A program made the translations under genes and the position numbers. This document shows, piece after piece, positions 16,157 to 25,234 of a DNA stretch of 64,000 nucleotides. Origin of the DNA: Pedobacter sp. MR2016-24 (GTDB lineage: Bacteria; Bacteroidota; Bacteroidia; Sphingobacteriales; Sphingobacteriaceae); assembly GCF_026239655.1 (NCBI RefSeq), contig NZ_JAPIVO010000001.1, positions 62,001 to 126,000 of the forward strand, given 5' to 3'. Numbering within the stretch: position 1 is the stretch's first letter; each line of letters starts with the position of its first letter. The notes below the pieces were generated by a model that was given only the letters and a program-made list of their open reading frames with translations, was not told where the DNA came from and did not search any database.

Positions 16157-19100
16157 TTAATTTTTATCATAAAGCCAAACCCTGAGCAATGAGATCAGCT
16201 GATCCACATCTACCGGTTTGGAAATATAATCTGATGCACCTGCTGCTATACATTTCTCCCGATCTCCCATCATGGCCTTCGCAGTAACAGCCAACACTGG
16301 TAAATGTTTGAACTTATTTATTTTTCTGATCTCCATTGTACTTTCATACCCGTCCATCTCCGGCATCATCATGTCCATCAGTACTATATCAACGGAAGGA
16401 TTATCTTGCAAGACCTGTAAAGCTTCTTTACCATCTGTAGCGGCCAGGACTTTCATCTTGTGCTGCTCCAGTGCTTTAGTAAGGGAAAAGATATTTCTTA
16501 CATCATCATCAGCAATCAGTACTGTTTTATGATGCAGCACCTCATATAATCCGCCTAATCCCTCTGTCAGTTTTTTATTCTTTTTCTCGCCATTATTTTC
16601 TTCTACCAAATGAAGGAAAAGTCCCGCTTCATCTAAAATACGCTGGTAAGAATGGGCCGTTTTCACAACGATAGAATCCGCATATTGCTTAATTCTGATT
16701 TCTTCCCCTTTAGAAAGGTTTTTGCCGGTAAAAATGATGATAGGCAGATTTTCCAGGCCATCGCTCTTCTTGATGGTTTCCAGTGTCTCGTAAGCATTTT
16801 TGTCTGGTATGCCCATATCCAGAATTACACAGTCAACCTCATTCTTCTGCAGGGCATCAATGCTCTGAGAAACATTATTGGCCACCTGCGTTTGGATGTT
16901 ATAAGTACTGAGGAAATAACTCAGCGCTTTTGCATGCTGCTCATTCTCTTCCACAATCAGTACTTTCTTGGGATGCCTGCTCAGCGCATCTTCCAGTTTC
17001 TGGAAAATCTGCTGCATGTGCTCAATTGCGAATGGCTTATTGATAAAATCTACCGCGCCCATGAGTAAACTTTCTTTTTTAACCTCCAGCGACGACATGA
17101 TATGCACCGGAATAGGCCTGGTTGCAGGATTTGCTTTCAGCTCTTCCATTACCTGCCAGCCATCCTTAATGGGCAACTGTATATCCAGCAGGATAGCAAC
17201 TGGTTTATAATGATTGGCCATCTCGATGCCAATATCACCCCTTACAGCAACAATCCCCTTGTAATGACGTTTGCGGGTAAAGTTTAAAAGTGTTTTGGCA
17301 AAAGCAGTATCATCTTCAATAATCAATATGATTTTATCGTCAGGAAGAATATTGTTTCTGTCATCTTCCACGTCCTGCGGGATATAGTCTACAGTAAACC
17401 GTTCCGGCAATGCAATTGCCGGTGGCTCAGCAAAGGCTGGAATTGAAGCATATCCCCGTTCAACTGTTATTTCACTGGCAGCAGCCTTAACTATTGGCAG
17501 ATACAGCGTAAATATACTCCCGGTATTTTCTTCACTGCTGAGCAGGATTTCACCACCCAGTAACTTGGCTAATTCGCGACTAATAGAGAGCCCCAGTCCT
17601 GTACCGCCAAATTTCCTTCTGGTAGATCCGTCTGCCTGCTGAAAGGCTTCAAATATAATCGCCTGTTTAGCTGCGGGGATGCCTATACCAGTATCTTTCA
17701 CCTCAAATACGATCGATTCTCTATGCTCATCTTTGTGTACATCCATTGTCACACTGCCCTGCGAGGTAAATTTAATCGCATTGGAAAGCAGGTTTTTAAG
17801 GATTTGCTCCAATCGCATTTTATCCGTTTCAATGGTCGGCAGATTATCTGCCACAACGATCTTCAGCTCCAGCTTTTTATTTTTTGCCAGGGGATTGAAG
17901 AGCGAGCGCATATCTGTAGAAACCTCCGTCAGGCTAATATCGCCAAACTCCAGCTTCATCTTCCCTGCTTCAATTTTAGACAGGTCCAGAATCTCATCAA
18001 TCAGCCCGAGTAAACCCTGACCTGAACTCTGTATCACTTCTGCGTATTCTATATACTCCGGATCCAGTTCTTCATTTTCGGACATGAGTTTAGATAGCAG
18101 TAATATAGAATTTAGTGGCGTCCGCAGCTCGTGCGACATATTTGCCAGGAATTCTGATTTATATTTTGTGCTCAGTTCCAGTTGTTCTGACTTCTGCTGA
18201 ATTTCAAGGTTATGCTCCTGGATCAGCTGATTTTTTTCTTCCAGCAGACTGGTTCTCTCTTCCAGCTCCTGGTTTGCCTGCAACAGTTCTTCCTGCTGCA
18301 CTCTTAACTCCTCTTCAGAAGTCTGAATTTTCTGTGTTTGTGCTTCAAGTTCCGCATTTAATCCTTCCAGTTCACTATGCTGTGCCTGTAGTTCCTCAGC
18401 CTGTGCCTGTGTTTCTTCTAAGAAATCCTGTAAGCGTTTGCGGTTCTGAGAAGACTGTACAGCAATGCCTATATTACCCGATATACTGGTAAAGAATTCC
18501 AATTGCAGCGGCGTAAAGATATTCAGTGAGCCAAATTCCATTACGCCTACCACCATCCTGTCCCGAATTACCGGCACCGCAACGATATTTCTTGGACGGG
18601 TATTTCCTACTGCATAGCTGATGGTCAGTTCTCCTTCAGGAATATCATTCAGCAAGATCATTTTCTCTGATTTTAAAGCCTGCCCGGCAAGTCCTTCTCC
18701 TGCTTTCAGCACTTCCTGACGCTGTTCATCAATCAGGGCGTAACTTCCTGTGATATGTAACAACCTGTCTTCTTCCAGCAAATAAAATGCAGCAACCTGT
18801 GCGCCTGTATGTTCTATAATATTTTCCAGGATATCATTTGTCAGTGTGCTTACACTCTTATCACCCACCATTTTATCGTTTAACCTGGCGATACCTGACT
18901 GTAACCATTCTTTATCTTCCAGCAAAGAGAATGAATACTGAAGCGATTCTGCCATCGCATTTAAGGATCCGGCCAGACTGCCCAATCCATCCTTTTCATC
19001 CTGATCTAGTCTCACTTTATAATCACCACTCGAAATCTGACTCGCTATCCCCTGGATCACTTGTATCCTGTGGTCAATCTCATCATTTTTATCCTGCAGT

Positions 19101-19741
19101 TCCTGCTGAAGTACTACTCTGGTGTTAAAATCGGATGATACCCTTCGATAGAAAAATATGGTAATCAAGATTGCAAAAGCAGCGGCAAGGATGATTAACA
19201 TCGGGGTATAACCAGCCAGCTTATTCTGATCAGAAGTCCTTGATATCAACAGGTTGTTTTCATCAGTCTGCATCGTCTTGATGACAGTTCGCGCATTATC
19301 CATGTACTCCTTGCCTGTAAGCAAATCACCTACACTTACGGACCCACCAGCCTTTTTTATCTGTATAGTCCGGTCAAGCACACTCAACCGATCCTGAATA
19401 ATGGTTCTTAATTTTTTTACACTGCTTTGTTGTACAGGATTATCTTTCGTTTCCTGCTCTACATTATTCAGTAAACGTATAGCTTCTTCCTTTGCACCGC
19501 TGTAGGGTTGCAGAAAGAGATCTTCACCGGTTAAAAGATACCCCCGCTGCCCTGTCTCTGCATCTTTCAGGGTGGAAATAATTCCATCCAGGTTAGACAT
19601 GACCAGGTTACTATGAGAAACCATTCCTGAGCTTTTAATCAGGTTTTGTATACTCATGTAAGAAGCGAGAGAGCTAATAAAAAGTATAATTAAAGATAGC
19701 CCCAGTCCGATACGAAGGTTATTTTTTAAAGTTTTTTGCAT
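16157..19741 (-). CDS. Hybrid sensor histidine kinase: CHASE3-HAMP-GAF-kinase-three receivers
   Basis: 1194 residues. Transmembrane helices at about 10-30 and 178-198 flank a periplasmic CHASE3 domain (AETGQRGYLLTG, 61-72). HAMP spans about 199-275 and GAF about 285-430. A glutamine/glutamate-rich coiled coil (435-525) leads to HisKA with His537 in ANMSHELRTP, then the ATPase with the N box around 650-658 and DTGIGIP (683-689). Receivers follow with Asp853, Asp975 and Asp1123. The middle receiver is the most diverged (VEEN pocket). This is the central sensor of the operon, 17 bases after the smaller kinase gene. CHASE3 ligands are generally unknown. Confidence 0.96.
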   Translation of the reverse strand: MQKTLKNNLRIGLGLSLIILFISSLASYMSIQNLIKSSGMVSHSNLVMSNLDGIISTLKDAETGQRGYLLTGEDLFLQPYSGAKEEAIRLLNNVEQETKDNPVQQSSVKKLRTIIQDRLSVLDRTIQIKKAGGSVSVGDLLTGKEYMDNARTVIKTMQTDENNLLISRTSDQNKLAGYTPMLIILAAAFAILITIFFYRRVSSDFNTRVVLQQELQDKNDEIDHRIQVIQGIASQISSGDYKVRLDQDEKDGLGSLAGSLNAMAESLQYSFSLLEDKEWLQSGIARLNDKMVGDKSVSTLTNDILENIIEHTGAQVAAFYLLEEDRLLHITGSYALIDEQRQEVLKAGEGLAGQALKSEKMILLNDIPEGELTISYAVGNTRPRNIVAVPVIRDRMVVGVMEFGSLNIFTPLQLEFFTSISGNIGIAVQSSQNRKRLQDFLEETQAQAEELQAQHSELEGLNAELEAQTQKIQTSEEELRVQQEELLQANQELEERTSLLEEKNQLIQEHNLEIQQKSEQLELSTKYKSEFLANMSHELRTPLNSILLLSKLMSENEELDPEYIEYAEVIQSSGQGLLGLIDEILDLSKIEAGKMKLEFGDISLTEVSTDMRSLFNPLAKNKKLELKIVVADNLPTIETDKMRLEQILKNLLSNAIKFTSQGSVTMDVHKDEHRESIVFEVKDTGIGIPAAKQAIIFEAFQQADGSTRRKFGGTGLGLSISRELAKLLGGEILLSSEENTGSIFTLYLPIVKAAASEITVERGYASIPAFAEPPAIALPERFTVDYIPQDVEDDRNNILPDDKIILIIEDDTAFAKTLLNFTRKRHYKGIVAVRGDIGIEMANHYKPVAILLDIQLPIKDGWQVMEELKANPATRPIPVHIMSSLEVKKESLLMGAVDFINKPFAIEHMQQIFQKLEDALSRHPKKVLIVEENEQHAKALSYFLSTYNIQTQVANNVSQSIDALQKNEVDCVILDMGIPDKNAYETLETIKKSDGLENLPIIIFTGKNLSKGEEIRIKQYADSIVVKTAHSYQRILDEAGLFLHLVEENNGEKKNKKLTEGLGGLYEVLHHKTVLIADDDVRNIFSLTKALEQHKMKVLAATDGKEALQVLQDNPSVDIVLMDMMMPEMDGYESTMEIRKINKFKHLPVLAVTAKAMMGDREKCIAAGASDYISKPVDVDQLISLLRVWLYDKN

Positions 19742-19758
19742 GATGGTAATGAAATATA

Positions 19759-20883
19759 TTAATCCTCTTCAGCTAATGAAACTAACGGAATATTAAAGTA
19801 AAACTCAGAGCCTTCACCGAAAATGCTGCTTACACCAACATTCCCCTGATGCCTTCTGATAATTTCAGCAGAAATATATAAGCCAATTCCTAATCCCTGG
19901 AAATGTATTGCCGTTTCTTCAACTCTGTAAAATTTATCGAACACACATTTCTGTTGTTCAGGCTCAATCCCGATCCCAAAATCCCTGACTGCAACATGAA
20001 CGGTATCCCCATCTGTTTTTACATTAATATGCACCTCGGTCGTACCAGGAGCATATTTAATAGCATTTGTCAGGAAGTTAACGATGACCTGCTCAATGCG
20101 CATTTCATCTGCGTAAATCTCCTGCCCCACTACTCCGTTCCTGATTATTTTAAATTCAGGATTAGACTGATGAATAATTTCTATAATGCTGTCTAAAAGC
20201 ACATCTAAATTAAAATATTTTTTGTTGAATTTCAATTTCCCGCTTTCAATCTTAGAAATGTCCAGCAGATCTGCAATAAGATCGTTTAGTTTATCCAGCT
20301 GAACCTGTGCCTTCTGGAGGTGTCTCTTCACCGTTAACATATCGCCCTTATCTATACTGCGCTCCAGCAACTGTACATAGCCTTTTACACTGGTTAAAGG
20401 CGTCTTTAGTTCATGACTGGCAATACTGATAAATTCGTCTTTTTTACGCTCCGCTTTTTTACGGATTTCTATTTCCTCCAGTAAGGCATTCTGGATTTCA
20501 ATAAGTTTCCTGCTTTGTTCATATATCCTGTAAAAAGTTTTCACTTTCAACAGCAGGATATTCATATCGACAGGCTTGGTGATATAATCCAGTCCGCCGG
20601 AAGAATAACCTTTAGTAATGAAATTCAATTCTGTATTAACAGCTGATAAAAATATGATGGCTGTTTCTTTAGCTTTGCTGTATCCTGCAATGGCTTCGGC
20701 GACTTCAAATCCATCCATTCCAGGCATCTGAACATCAAGAATGATCAGGACATAAGCATTTCGCAAAACTTTCTTCAGGGCTTCTTCGCCTGAAGACGCT
20801 GTATCTACTTCAAAATCGTGCTTTTCGAGAACTCTTTTTAGAGAAATTAAATTCTCCGGGGTATCGTCTACAATTAGGATCAT
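19759..20883 (-). CDS. Soluble hybrid: receiver followed by histidine kinase
   Basis: 374 residues, no membrane segment. A receiver domain is first (Asp50 in LIILDVQMPGMDGF, lysine in YITKPVD at about 103), then a short coiled coil, HisKA with His157 in SIASHELKTPLT, and a complete HATPase (DFGIGI; GLGIGLYIS). In this inverted hybrid layout the kinase is controlled by phosphorylation of its own receiver. First gene of the signalling operon. A candidate promoter sits upstream (TAACTTTA, minus strand at 20948-20955, with ATTG 19 bases further up), but it is weaker than others in the window. Confidence 0.95.
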   Translation of the reverse strand: MILIVDDTPENLISLKRVLEKHDFEVDTASSGEEALKKVLRNAYVLIILDVQMPGMDGFEVAEAIAGYSKAKETAIIFLSAVNTELNFITKGYSSGGLDYITKPVDMNILLLKVKTFYRIYEQSRKLIEIQNALLEEIEIRKKAERKKDEFISIASHELKTPLTSVKGYVQLLERSIDKGDMLTVKRHLQKAQVQLDKLNDLIADLLDISKIESGKLKFNKKYFNLDVLLDSIIEIIHQSNPEFKIIRNGVVGQEIYADEMRIEQVIVNFLTNAIKYAPGTTEVHINVKTDGDTVHVAVRDFGIGIEPEQQKCVFDKFYRVEETAIHFQGLGIGLYISAEIIRRHQGNVGVSSIFGEGSEFYFNIPLVSLAEED

Positions 20884-21027
20884 TAGTAAGAATAAATAGT
20901 AGGACTAATAAATGGTGTGGCTGATTTCTCTTGTTTTAATTTTTGGCTAAAGTTATACAACTTTAAAGAATAAACAATAGATAAAATAGGCTGTCCGATG
21001 AATGGAAAGTTGTCAAGTAGAGACATT

Positions 21028-21870
21028 TTAAAGCGCATTGCTTTTAAAAGTGTCTCCCTGATTGATATCTCCTGTGTCAAATCCTTTTTTAAACCAATAC
21101 TTACGCTGTGCTGAAGTACCATGCGTAAATGCATCCGGAACCACCTGTCCCTGAGATTGTTGCTGAATCTTGTCATCGCCAATTGCATTTGCGGCATTCA
21201 GCGCTTCTTCAAGATCCCCGTCCTCCAGCGCGATATTTTTCATTGATTGTGCATTATGTGCCCACAAACCCGCAAAGAAATCAGCTTGAAGCTCCAGCTT
21301 CACAGACAGTTTATTATATTCCTTTTCGCTCATAGAAGACCGAGCGCGGTCCATCTTTTCGGAAATACCTAGTAAATTCTGCACGTGATGGCCAACTTCA
21401 TGCGCAATCACATAAGCCTGGGCAAAATCGCCGGCTGCGCCAAAACGGTCTTTTAATTCTTTATAAAATGCTAAATCTATATAAACTTTATGGTCTGCAG
21501 GACAATAGAATGGTCCCACTGCTGAACTCGCAAAACCACACCCCGATTCTTCTCCATCAGTAAATAACCTGAGTACAGGCTGTTCGTATTCTTTACCCAT
21601 CTGCTGAAACTGGGCTTCCCAAACCTGATCTGTAGAAGCGAGCACATCTGCAACAAATTTTCCCTGTGCATCAGCCGGGGTTCCTTTTTGTACAGTAGCC
21701 TGTTCGGTATTGCCTACAGGCATTTGCGAAACCAGTCCGCTGAGGTCTTTTCCGAAAAACAACCCAATAATAACGACAATGACACCTAATCCCCCTCCAA
21801 TAGCTCTCCCACCGCCAGAGCTTCCCCGAGCGTCTTCGATATTACCACTGCTTTTCCCGAAAAATTTCAT
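21028..21870 (-). CDS. Neutral zinc metallopeptidase, YpfJ family
   Basis: 280 residues. The N-terminal cytosolic part is glycine-rich (SSGGGRAIGGGLG), then there is one transmembrane helix (about 30-45). A peptidase domain follows with CGFASSAVGPFYCPAD, YIDLAFY and the zinc motif AHEVGHHVQ (HExxH, about residues 157-161), and NKLSVKLELQADFFAGLWAH carries the third ligand region. This matches the Zn_peptidase (YpfJ) family, whose substrates are unknown. Just upstream, an 18-bp perfect inverted repeat (21882-21928) separates it from the gltX stop, so it may be co-transcribed with gltX or have its own promoter there. Confidence 0.93.
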   Translation of the reverse strand: MKFFGKSSGNIEDARGSSGGGRAIGGGLGVIVVIIGLFFGKDLSGLVSQMPVGNTEQATVQKGTPADAQGKFVADVLASTDQVWEAQFQQMGKEYEQPVLRLFTDGEESGCGFASSAVGPFYCPADHKVYIDLAFYKELKDRFGAAGDFAQAYVIAHEVGHHVQNLLGISEKMDRARSSMSEKEYNKLSVKLELQADFFAGLWAHNAQSMKNIALEDGDLEEALNAANAIGDDKIQQQSQGQVVPDAFTHGTSAQRKYWFKKGFDTGDINQGDTFKSNAL

Positions 21871-21881
21871 AATAAATCTGA

Positions 21882-21928
21882 TTAATTTGGTATAACAATG
21901 ACAAACCTCAATTGTTATACCAAATTAA
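21882..21928 (-). repeat. Perfect 18-bp inverted repeat between gltX and the zinc peptidase gene
   Basis: TTAATTTGGTATAACAAT (21882-21899) and its exact complement (21911-21928) flank an 11-base spacer. It begins 7 bases after the gltX stop and ends 11 bases before the next ATG. There is no U-run after it on either strand, so it is not a textbook terminator. It could be an RNA hairpin or an operator. Confidence 0.85.
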
Positions 21929-21935
21929 TAATTGT

Positions 21936-23447
21936 TTAGGCATCAAATGCAGCCAATGCAGCAGCGATTCTTTTTTTAGTTTCAGCAATGCCTAAAGTGA
22001 GTGCGATATCAAATATGCCTGGCCCGAATTTGCCTCCAACCAGCATCATACGGAAAGGCAACATCAGCTCTCCAGGTTTCAAAGCATTTGCGGTTGCCAA
22101 TGCCTTAAAATTCTCTTCCATTTCTGCCGCAGTTAACCCTTCAGCTAAATCTGATTGATAACGATTAAAAAATGCGGTCTTTTCTGTGGTCCATTTGCCT
22201 TTTACTGCGGTCAGATCATACTCAACCGGAGCAGTAAAGAAAAATCCGCTCTGCAGGATAAAATCTGTCAGCAGGTTACAACGGTCTTTAACAAGATCTA
22301 TCACTTTTAGCGTATAGGCATCATCATTCAATGTTGTTCCCTGAGTTGCAAATTCCTGTTTTACGACTTCCAGTAACTGACTTGCATCGGCATTTTTGAT
22401 CCATTCATGGTTATACCACTTGGCTTTCTCAAAATCAAATTTAGCACCTGCTTTACTGATCCTTTCCACACTAAATTTCTCTATCAGTTCAGGCAAAGTA
22501 AAGATCTCCTGATCTGTACCATCGTTCCAGCCCAGCATACCTAATAAGTTGACAAATGCTTCAGGCATAAAACCAAGCTCTTTAAATCCTTTGGTCAGAT
22601 CGCCACTTTTTGGATCCAGCCAGTTCTGTGCGTAAACCGGGAACCCTAAACGATCACCATCACGCTTACTTAACTTTCCATTTCCGTCTGGTTTCAGAAT
22701 CAATGGTAAATGCGCCCATTGCGGCATTTCATCTTCCCACCCCAGGTATTTCCACAGAAGAACATGGATTGGTGCTGAAGGCAGCCATTCTTCACCTCTG
22801 AAGATATGACTGATCTCCATCGCCCTGTCATCTGCAACAACTGCCAGGTGATAAGTAGGCATGCCATCTGCTTTCAAAAGCACTTTATCGTCAACTAAAT
22901 TTGTATCAAAGCTAACCAGTCCGCGAATCATATCTACAAAAGATACATGTTCATCTTCCGGCATTTTTATCCGCACCACATGCGGCGTGTTATTTTTTAA
23001 CAGTTCATCAACTTCTGCTGAAGACAGGGTAAGTGAATTGTTCATGTCCATCCTCGAAGCCTGACCATACAGAAAATTAGGAATTTCCTTCCTTTTTGCA
23101 TCAAGTTCTTCAGGGGTATCAAAAGCATAATAAGCAAAGCCATCGGCAATCAGCTGTTCAGCATATTGTCGGTAACTGGATTTACGCTCACTCTGGCGGT
23201 ACGGCGCGAATGGTCCTCCTGCCTGCGGACTTTCATCCGGATGTATACCACACCATGCTAAACAGGAAACAATATATTCTTCGGCACCTTCAACAAACCT
23301 TGTCTGGTCTGTATCTTCCACGCGCAGTATAAATGTACCGTTGTGCTTTTTGGCGAATAAATAATTAAATAAAGCCGTACGTACACCACCTAAATGAAGG
23401 CCGCCAGTCGGACTAGGGGCAAATCTTACTCTAACTTTCTTTTCCAT
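21936..23447 (-). CDS. gltX: Glutamate--tRNA ligase
   Basis: 503 residues. Class I signatures: the HIGH-type motif is PSPTGGLHLGGVRTALF and the KMSKS loop is KLSKRDGDR. The N-terminal catalytic half and the C-terminal helical anticodon-binding domain are both complete. It charges tRNA-Glu and supplies glutamyl-tRNA for translation. The start MEKKVRVRFAPSPTGG is the normal one. The upstream -7-like TATCTTGC (minus strand, 23458-23465) is 10 bases before the ATG. A hairpin lies directly after the stop. Confidence 0.98.
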   Translation of the reverse strand: MEKKVRVRFAPSPTGGLHLGGVRTALFNYLFAKKHNGTFILRVEDTDQTRFVEGAEEYIVSCLAWCGIHPDESPQAGGPFAPYRQSERKSSYRQYAEQLIADGFAYYAFDTPEELDAKRKEIPNFLYGQASRMDMNNSLTLSSAEVDELLKNNTPHVVRIKMPEDEHVSFVDMIRGLVSFDTNLVDDKVLLKADGMPTYHLAVVADDRAMEISHIFRGEEWLPSAPIHVLLWKYLGWEDEMPQWAHLPLILKPDGNGKLSKRDGDRLGFPVYAQNWLDPKSGDLTKGFKELGFMPEAFVNLLGMLGWNDGTDQEIFTLPELIEKFSVERISKAGAKFDFEKAKWYNHEWIKNADASQLLEVVKQEFATQGTTLNDDAYTLKVIDLVKDRCNLLTDFILQSGFFFTAPVEYDLTAVKGKWTTEKTAFFNRYQSDLAEGLTAAEMEENFKALATANALKPGELMLPFRMMLVGGKFGPGIFDIALTLGIAETKKRIAAALAAFDA

Positions 23448-23535
23448 ATAATCACTGCAAAGATATATTTTTTAAGCGCTTACCGTTCTATTGATGTCTT
23501 TTTGAATGCTAATTCGTAATTTGCCTTCCTATTCT

Positions 23536-24750
23536 ATGAATCCCTACGAAAAAAAACGCCGCTGGAAATTATTTTTACTGGCCTTCGCTATACTTATTGG
23601 TGCCGCTTCTGTTTTCTACAGTGACTTTTTTGTCAAGAAAATGGAACGTGAAGAAAAGGTACAATTCCAGATCTACGTCAAAGTAACCGAACAGGTACTG
23701 GCGATGTACGATGATGACAGGTTTACGGACCTGATCGAAACCATCACAAAAAACACAAAATTGCCGGTAATCATGACCGATGCAGAAGGTGTAATCAATT
23801 CTTACCAGGGGCTTGATTCCACAAAAACAAATTACGATGTAGAAAAACAGGACAAAAGGACTTATGATCCGGCTTACTTTAACCGTGAGCTCAGGAAAAT
23901 GAAAGAACAGCATCCAGGAACGCCTATTATCGGGCTGGACGGCAAAATATGGCATATTTACCATAAAGATTCTTTCATGCTCACACAGCTAAGGTACTTC
24001 CCTTACATACAGCTGGGTGTAATCGGATTATTTCTGCTGACGGCATATGTGGCTTTTAGTTCCGCAAGACGATCTGAACAGGATCAGGTATGGGTGGGCA
24101 TGGCCAAAGAGACAGCGCATCAGCTGGGCACACCTATTTCTTCTTTAATGGCCTGGGTAGAGCTGATGAAATCCCGCTTTGATGCAGAGGATGATCCGCT
24201 GATTGCAGAAATGGAGAATGATATCAAACGCCTGGAAGTAATTACCGACCGTTTTTCAAAAATCGGATCCAAACCTATTCTGGAAGACCACGTGGTATAT
24301 ACGGTAATTTATAATTTCATTCAGTATTTCAAGCTGAGAACCTCAGACAAGGTTATTTTTACAATTACAGGCGACGATCAGGTACGTGCATTGCTGAACG
24401 TTCCGCTGTTCGATTGGGTAACAGAAAATCTGTTAAAGAATGCGGCAAATGCGATTGAAAATGAAGGGAGTATCACTGTAAATATTATAGAGCACCTGGC
24501 GAAAGAAGAAGTATACATTGATATTACAGATACAGGCAAAGGCATTCCCAGATCTAAGTTTGATGCTGTTTTTCAACCGGGATACACCACCAGAAAAAGA
24601 GGCTGGGGACTCGGATTATCGCTAACCAAACGTATCGTTGAAAACTACCACAGCGGTCAGATTTTTGTGAAAGATTCTGAAGTGGGTAAAGGCACTACTT
24701 TTCGTATAATTCTAAAAAGCAGCATAACTTATGAACCAACCTCAACCTAA
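23536..24750 (+). CDS. Membrane sensor histidine kinase without a linked regulator
   Basis: 404 residues from the ATG at 23536. The frame is open 10 codons further up, but MNPYEKKRRWK is the natural start. Transmembrane helices at about 12-28 and 155-172 bracket a periplasmic sensing region. The kinase core has an unusual H box, MAKETAHQLGTPISSLMAW, with an N box LLKNAANAIEN, DTGKGIP and RGWGLGLSL. This AHQLGTP type is a recognised Bacteroidota kinase subfamily. No response regulator is adjacent. Its last 20 bases overlap the DinB gene. It could partner an orphan regulator such as PorX at 51146-52699, which is untested. Confidence 0.93.
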   Translation: MNPYEKKRRWKLFLLAFAILIGAASVFYSDFFVKKMEREEKVQFQIYVKVTEQVLAMYDDDRFTDLIETITKNTKLPVIMTDAEGVINSYQGLDSTKTNYDVEKQDKRTYDPAYFNRELRKMKEQHPGTPIIGLDGKIWHIYHKDSFMLTQLRYFPYIQLGVIGLFLLTAYVAFSSARRSEQDQVWVGMAKETAHQLGTPISSLMAWVELMKSRFDAEDDPLIAEMENDIKRLEVITDRFSKIGSKPILEDHVVYTVIYNFIQYFKLRTSDKVIFTITGDDQVRALLNVPLFDWVTENLLKNAANAIENEGSITVNIIEHLAKEEVYIDITDTGKGIPRSKFDAVFQPGYTTRKRGWGLGLSLTKRIVENYHSGQIFVKDSEVGKGTTFRIILKSSITYEPTST

Positions 24751-25234
24751 CGAATACTCCGACTGGAGTAAAGGCTATATTGACCAGGTTAATGGCGACC
24801 TGATGGAAATCCTGCAGCGTCAGTCGACCGAATTCCCTGAATTCATTAACAGCATCGCTGCAAAAGCGGATTATGCTTATGCACCGGGAAAGTGGACCAT
24901 CAAAGAGATGACCGGACATATTATAGATACAGAAAGAATCCTTGTTTACCGTTTAACTGCCTTTGCGAGAAATGAACAAGCAGTGCTTCCCGGTTTTGAA
25001 GAAGATGATTACGTAGCTAATGCCCGTTTCGCTGAACGAAGTCTGCTGAGTTTTACCGAAGAGTTTAGCCTCCTCAGAAAAGCAAATCTTTATCTGTTCC
25101 GTTCTTTAAATGAAACCGAACTCAACCGCGCAGGTACGGCTTCAGGAAAACCAATATCAGTAAGGGCGCTCCTCTTCGTCATCGCAGGACATATGATTCA
25201 CCATACACGGATAATTAAAGAAAGGTACCTATGA
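24731..25234 (+). CDS. DinB family protein
   Basis: 167 residues, a four-helix DinB/YfiT-like domain. The conserved histidines that form the metal site are visible: MTGHIIDTERI (about residue 60), and GHMIHHTRIIKERY near the C-terminus. GKWTIKEM before the first histidine is typical. Such proteins are thought to be metal-dependent enzymes, often thiol S-transferases or bacillithiol-related, but the substrate cannot be assigned. It overlaps the histidine kinase gene by 20 bases and the thioesterase gene by 4 (ATGA), so it is part of one transcript. Confidence 0.92.
   Translation: MNQPQPNEYSDWSKGYIDQVNGDLMEILQRQSTEFPEFINSIAAKADYAYAPGKWTIKEMTGHIIDTERILVYRLTAFARNEQAVLPGFEEDDYVANARFAERSLLSFTEEFSLLRKANLYLFRSLNETELNRAGTASGKPISVRALLFVIAGHMIHHTRIIKERYL

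Noticed and set aside
13993..20883. Flagellar or type IV pilus chemotaxis locus
   Set aside because: No CheA, CheW, chemoreceptor, motor or pilus gene is present; only CheB and CheR match.
20883..21197. Minus-strand open frame of 104 codons between the kinase and the zinc peptidase genes
   Set aside because: It overlaps the 3' end of the peptidase gene in another frame, has no recognisable domain and a low-complexity composition; the 144-base gap alone holds no gene.
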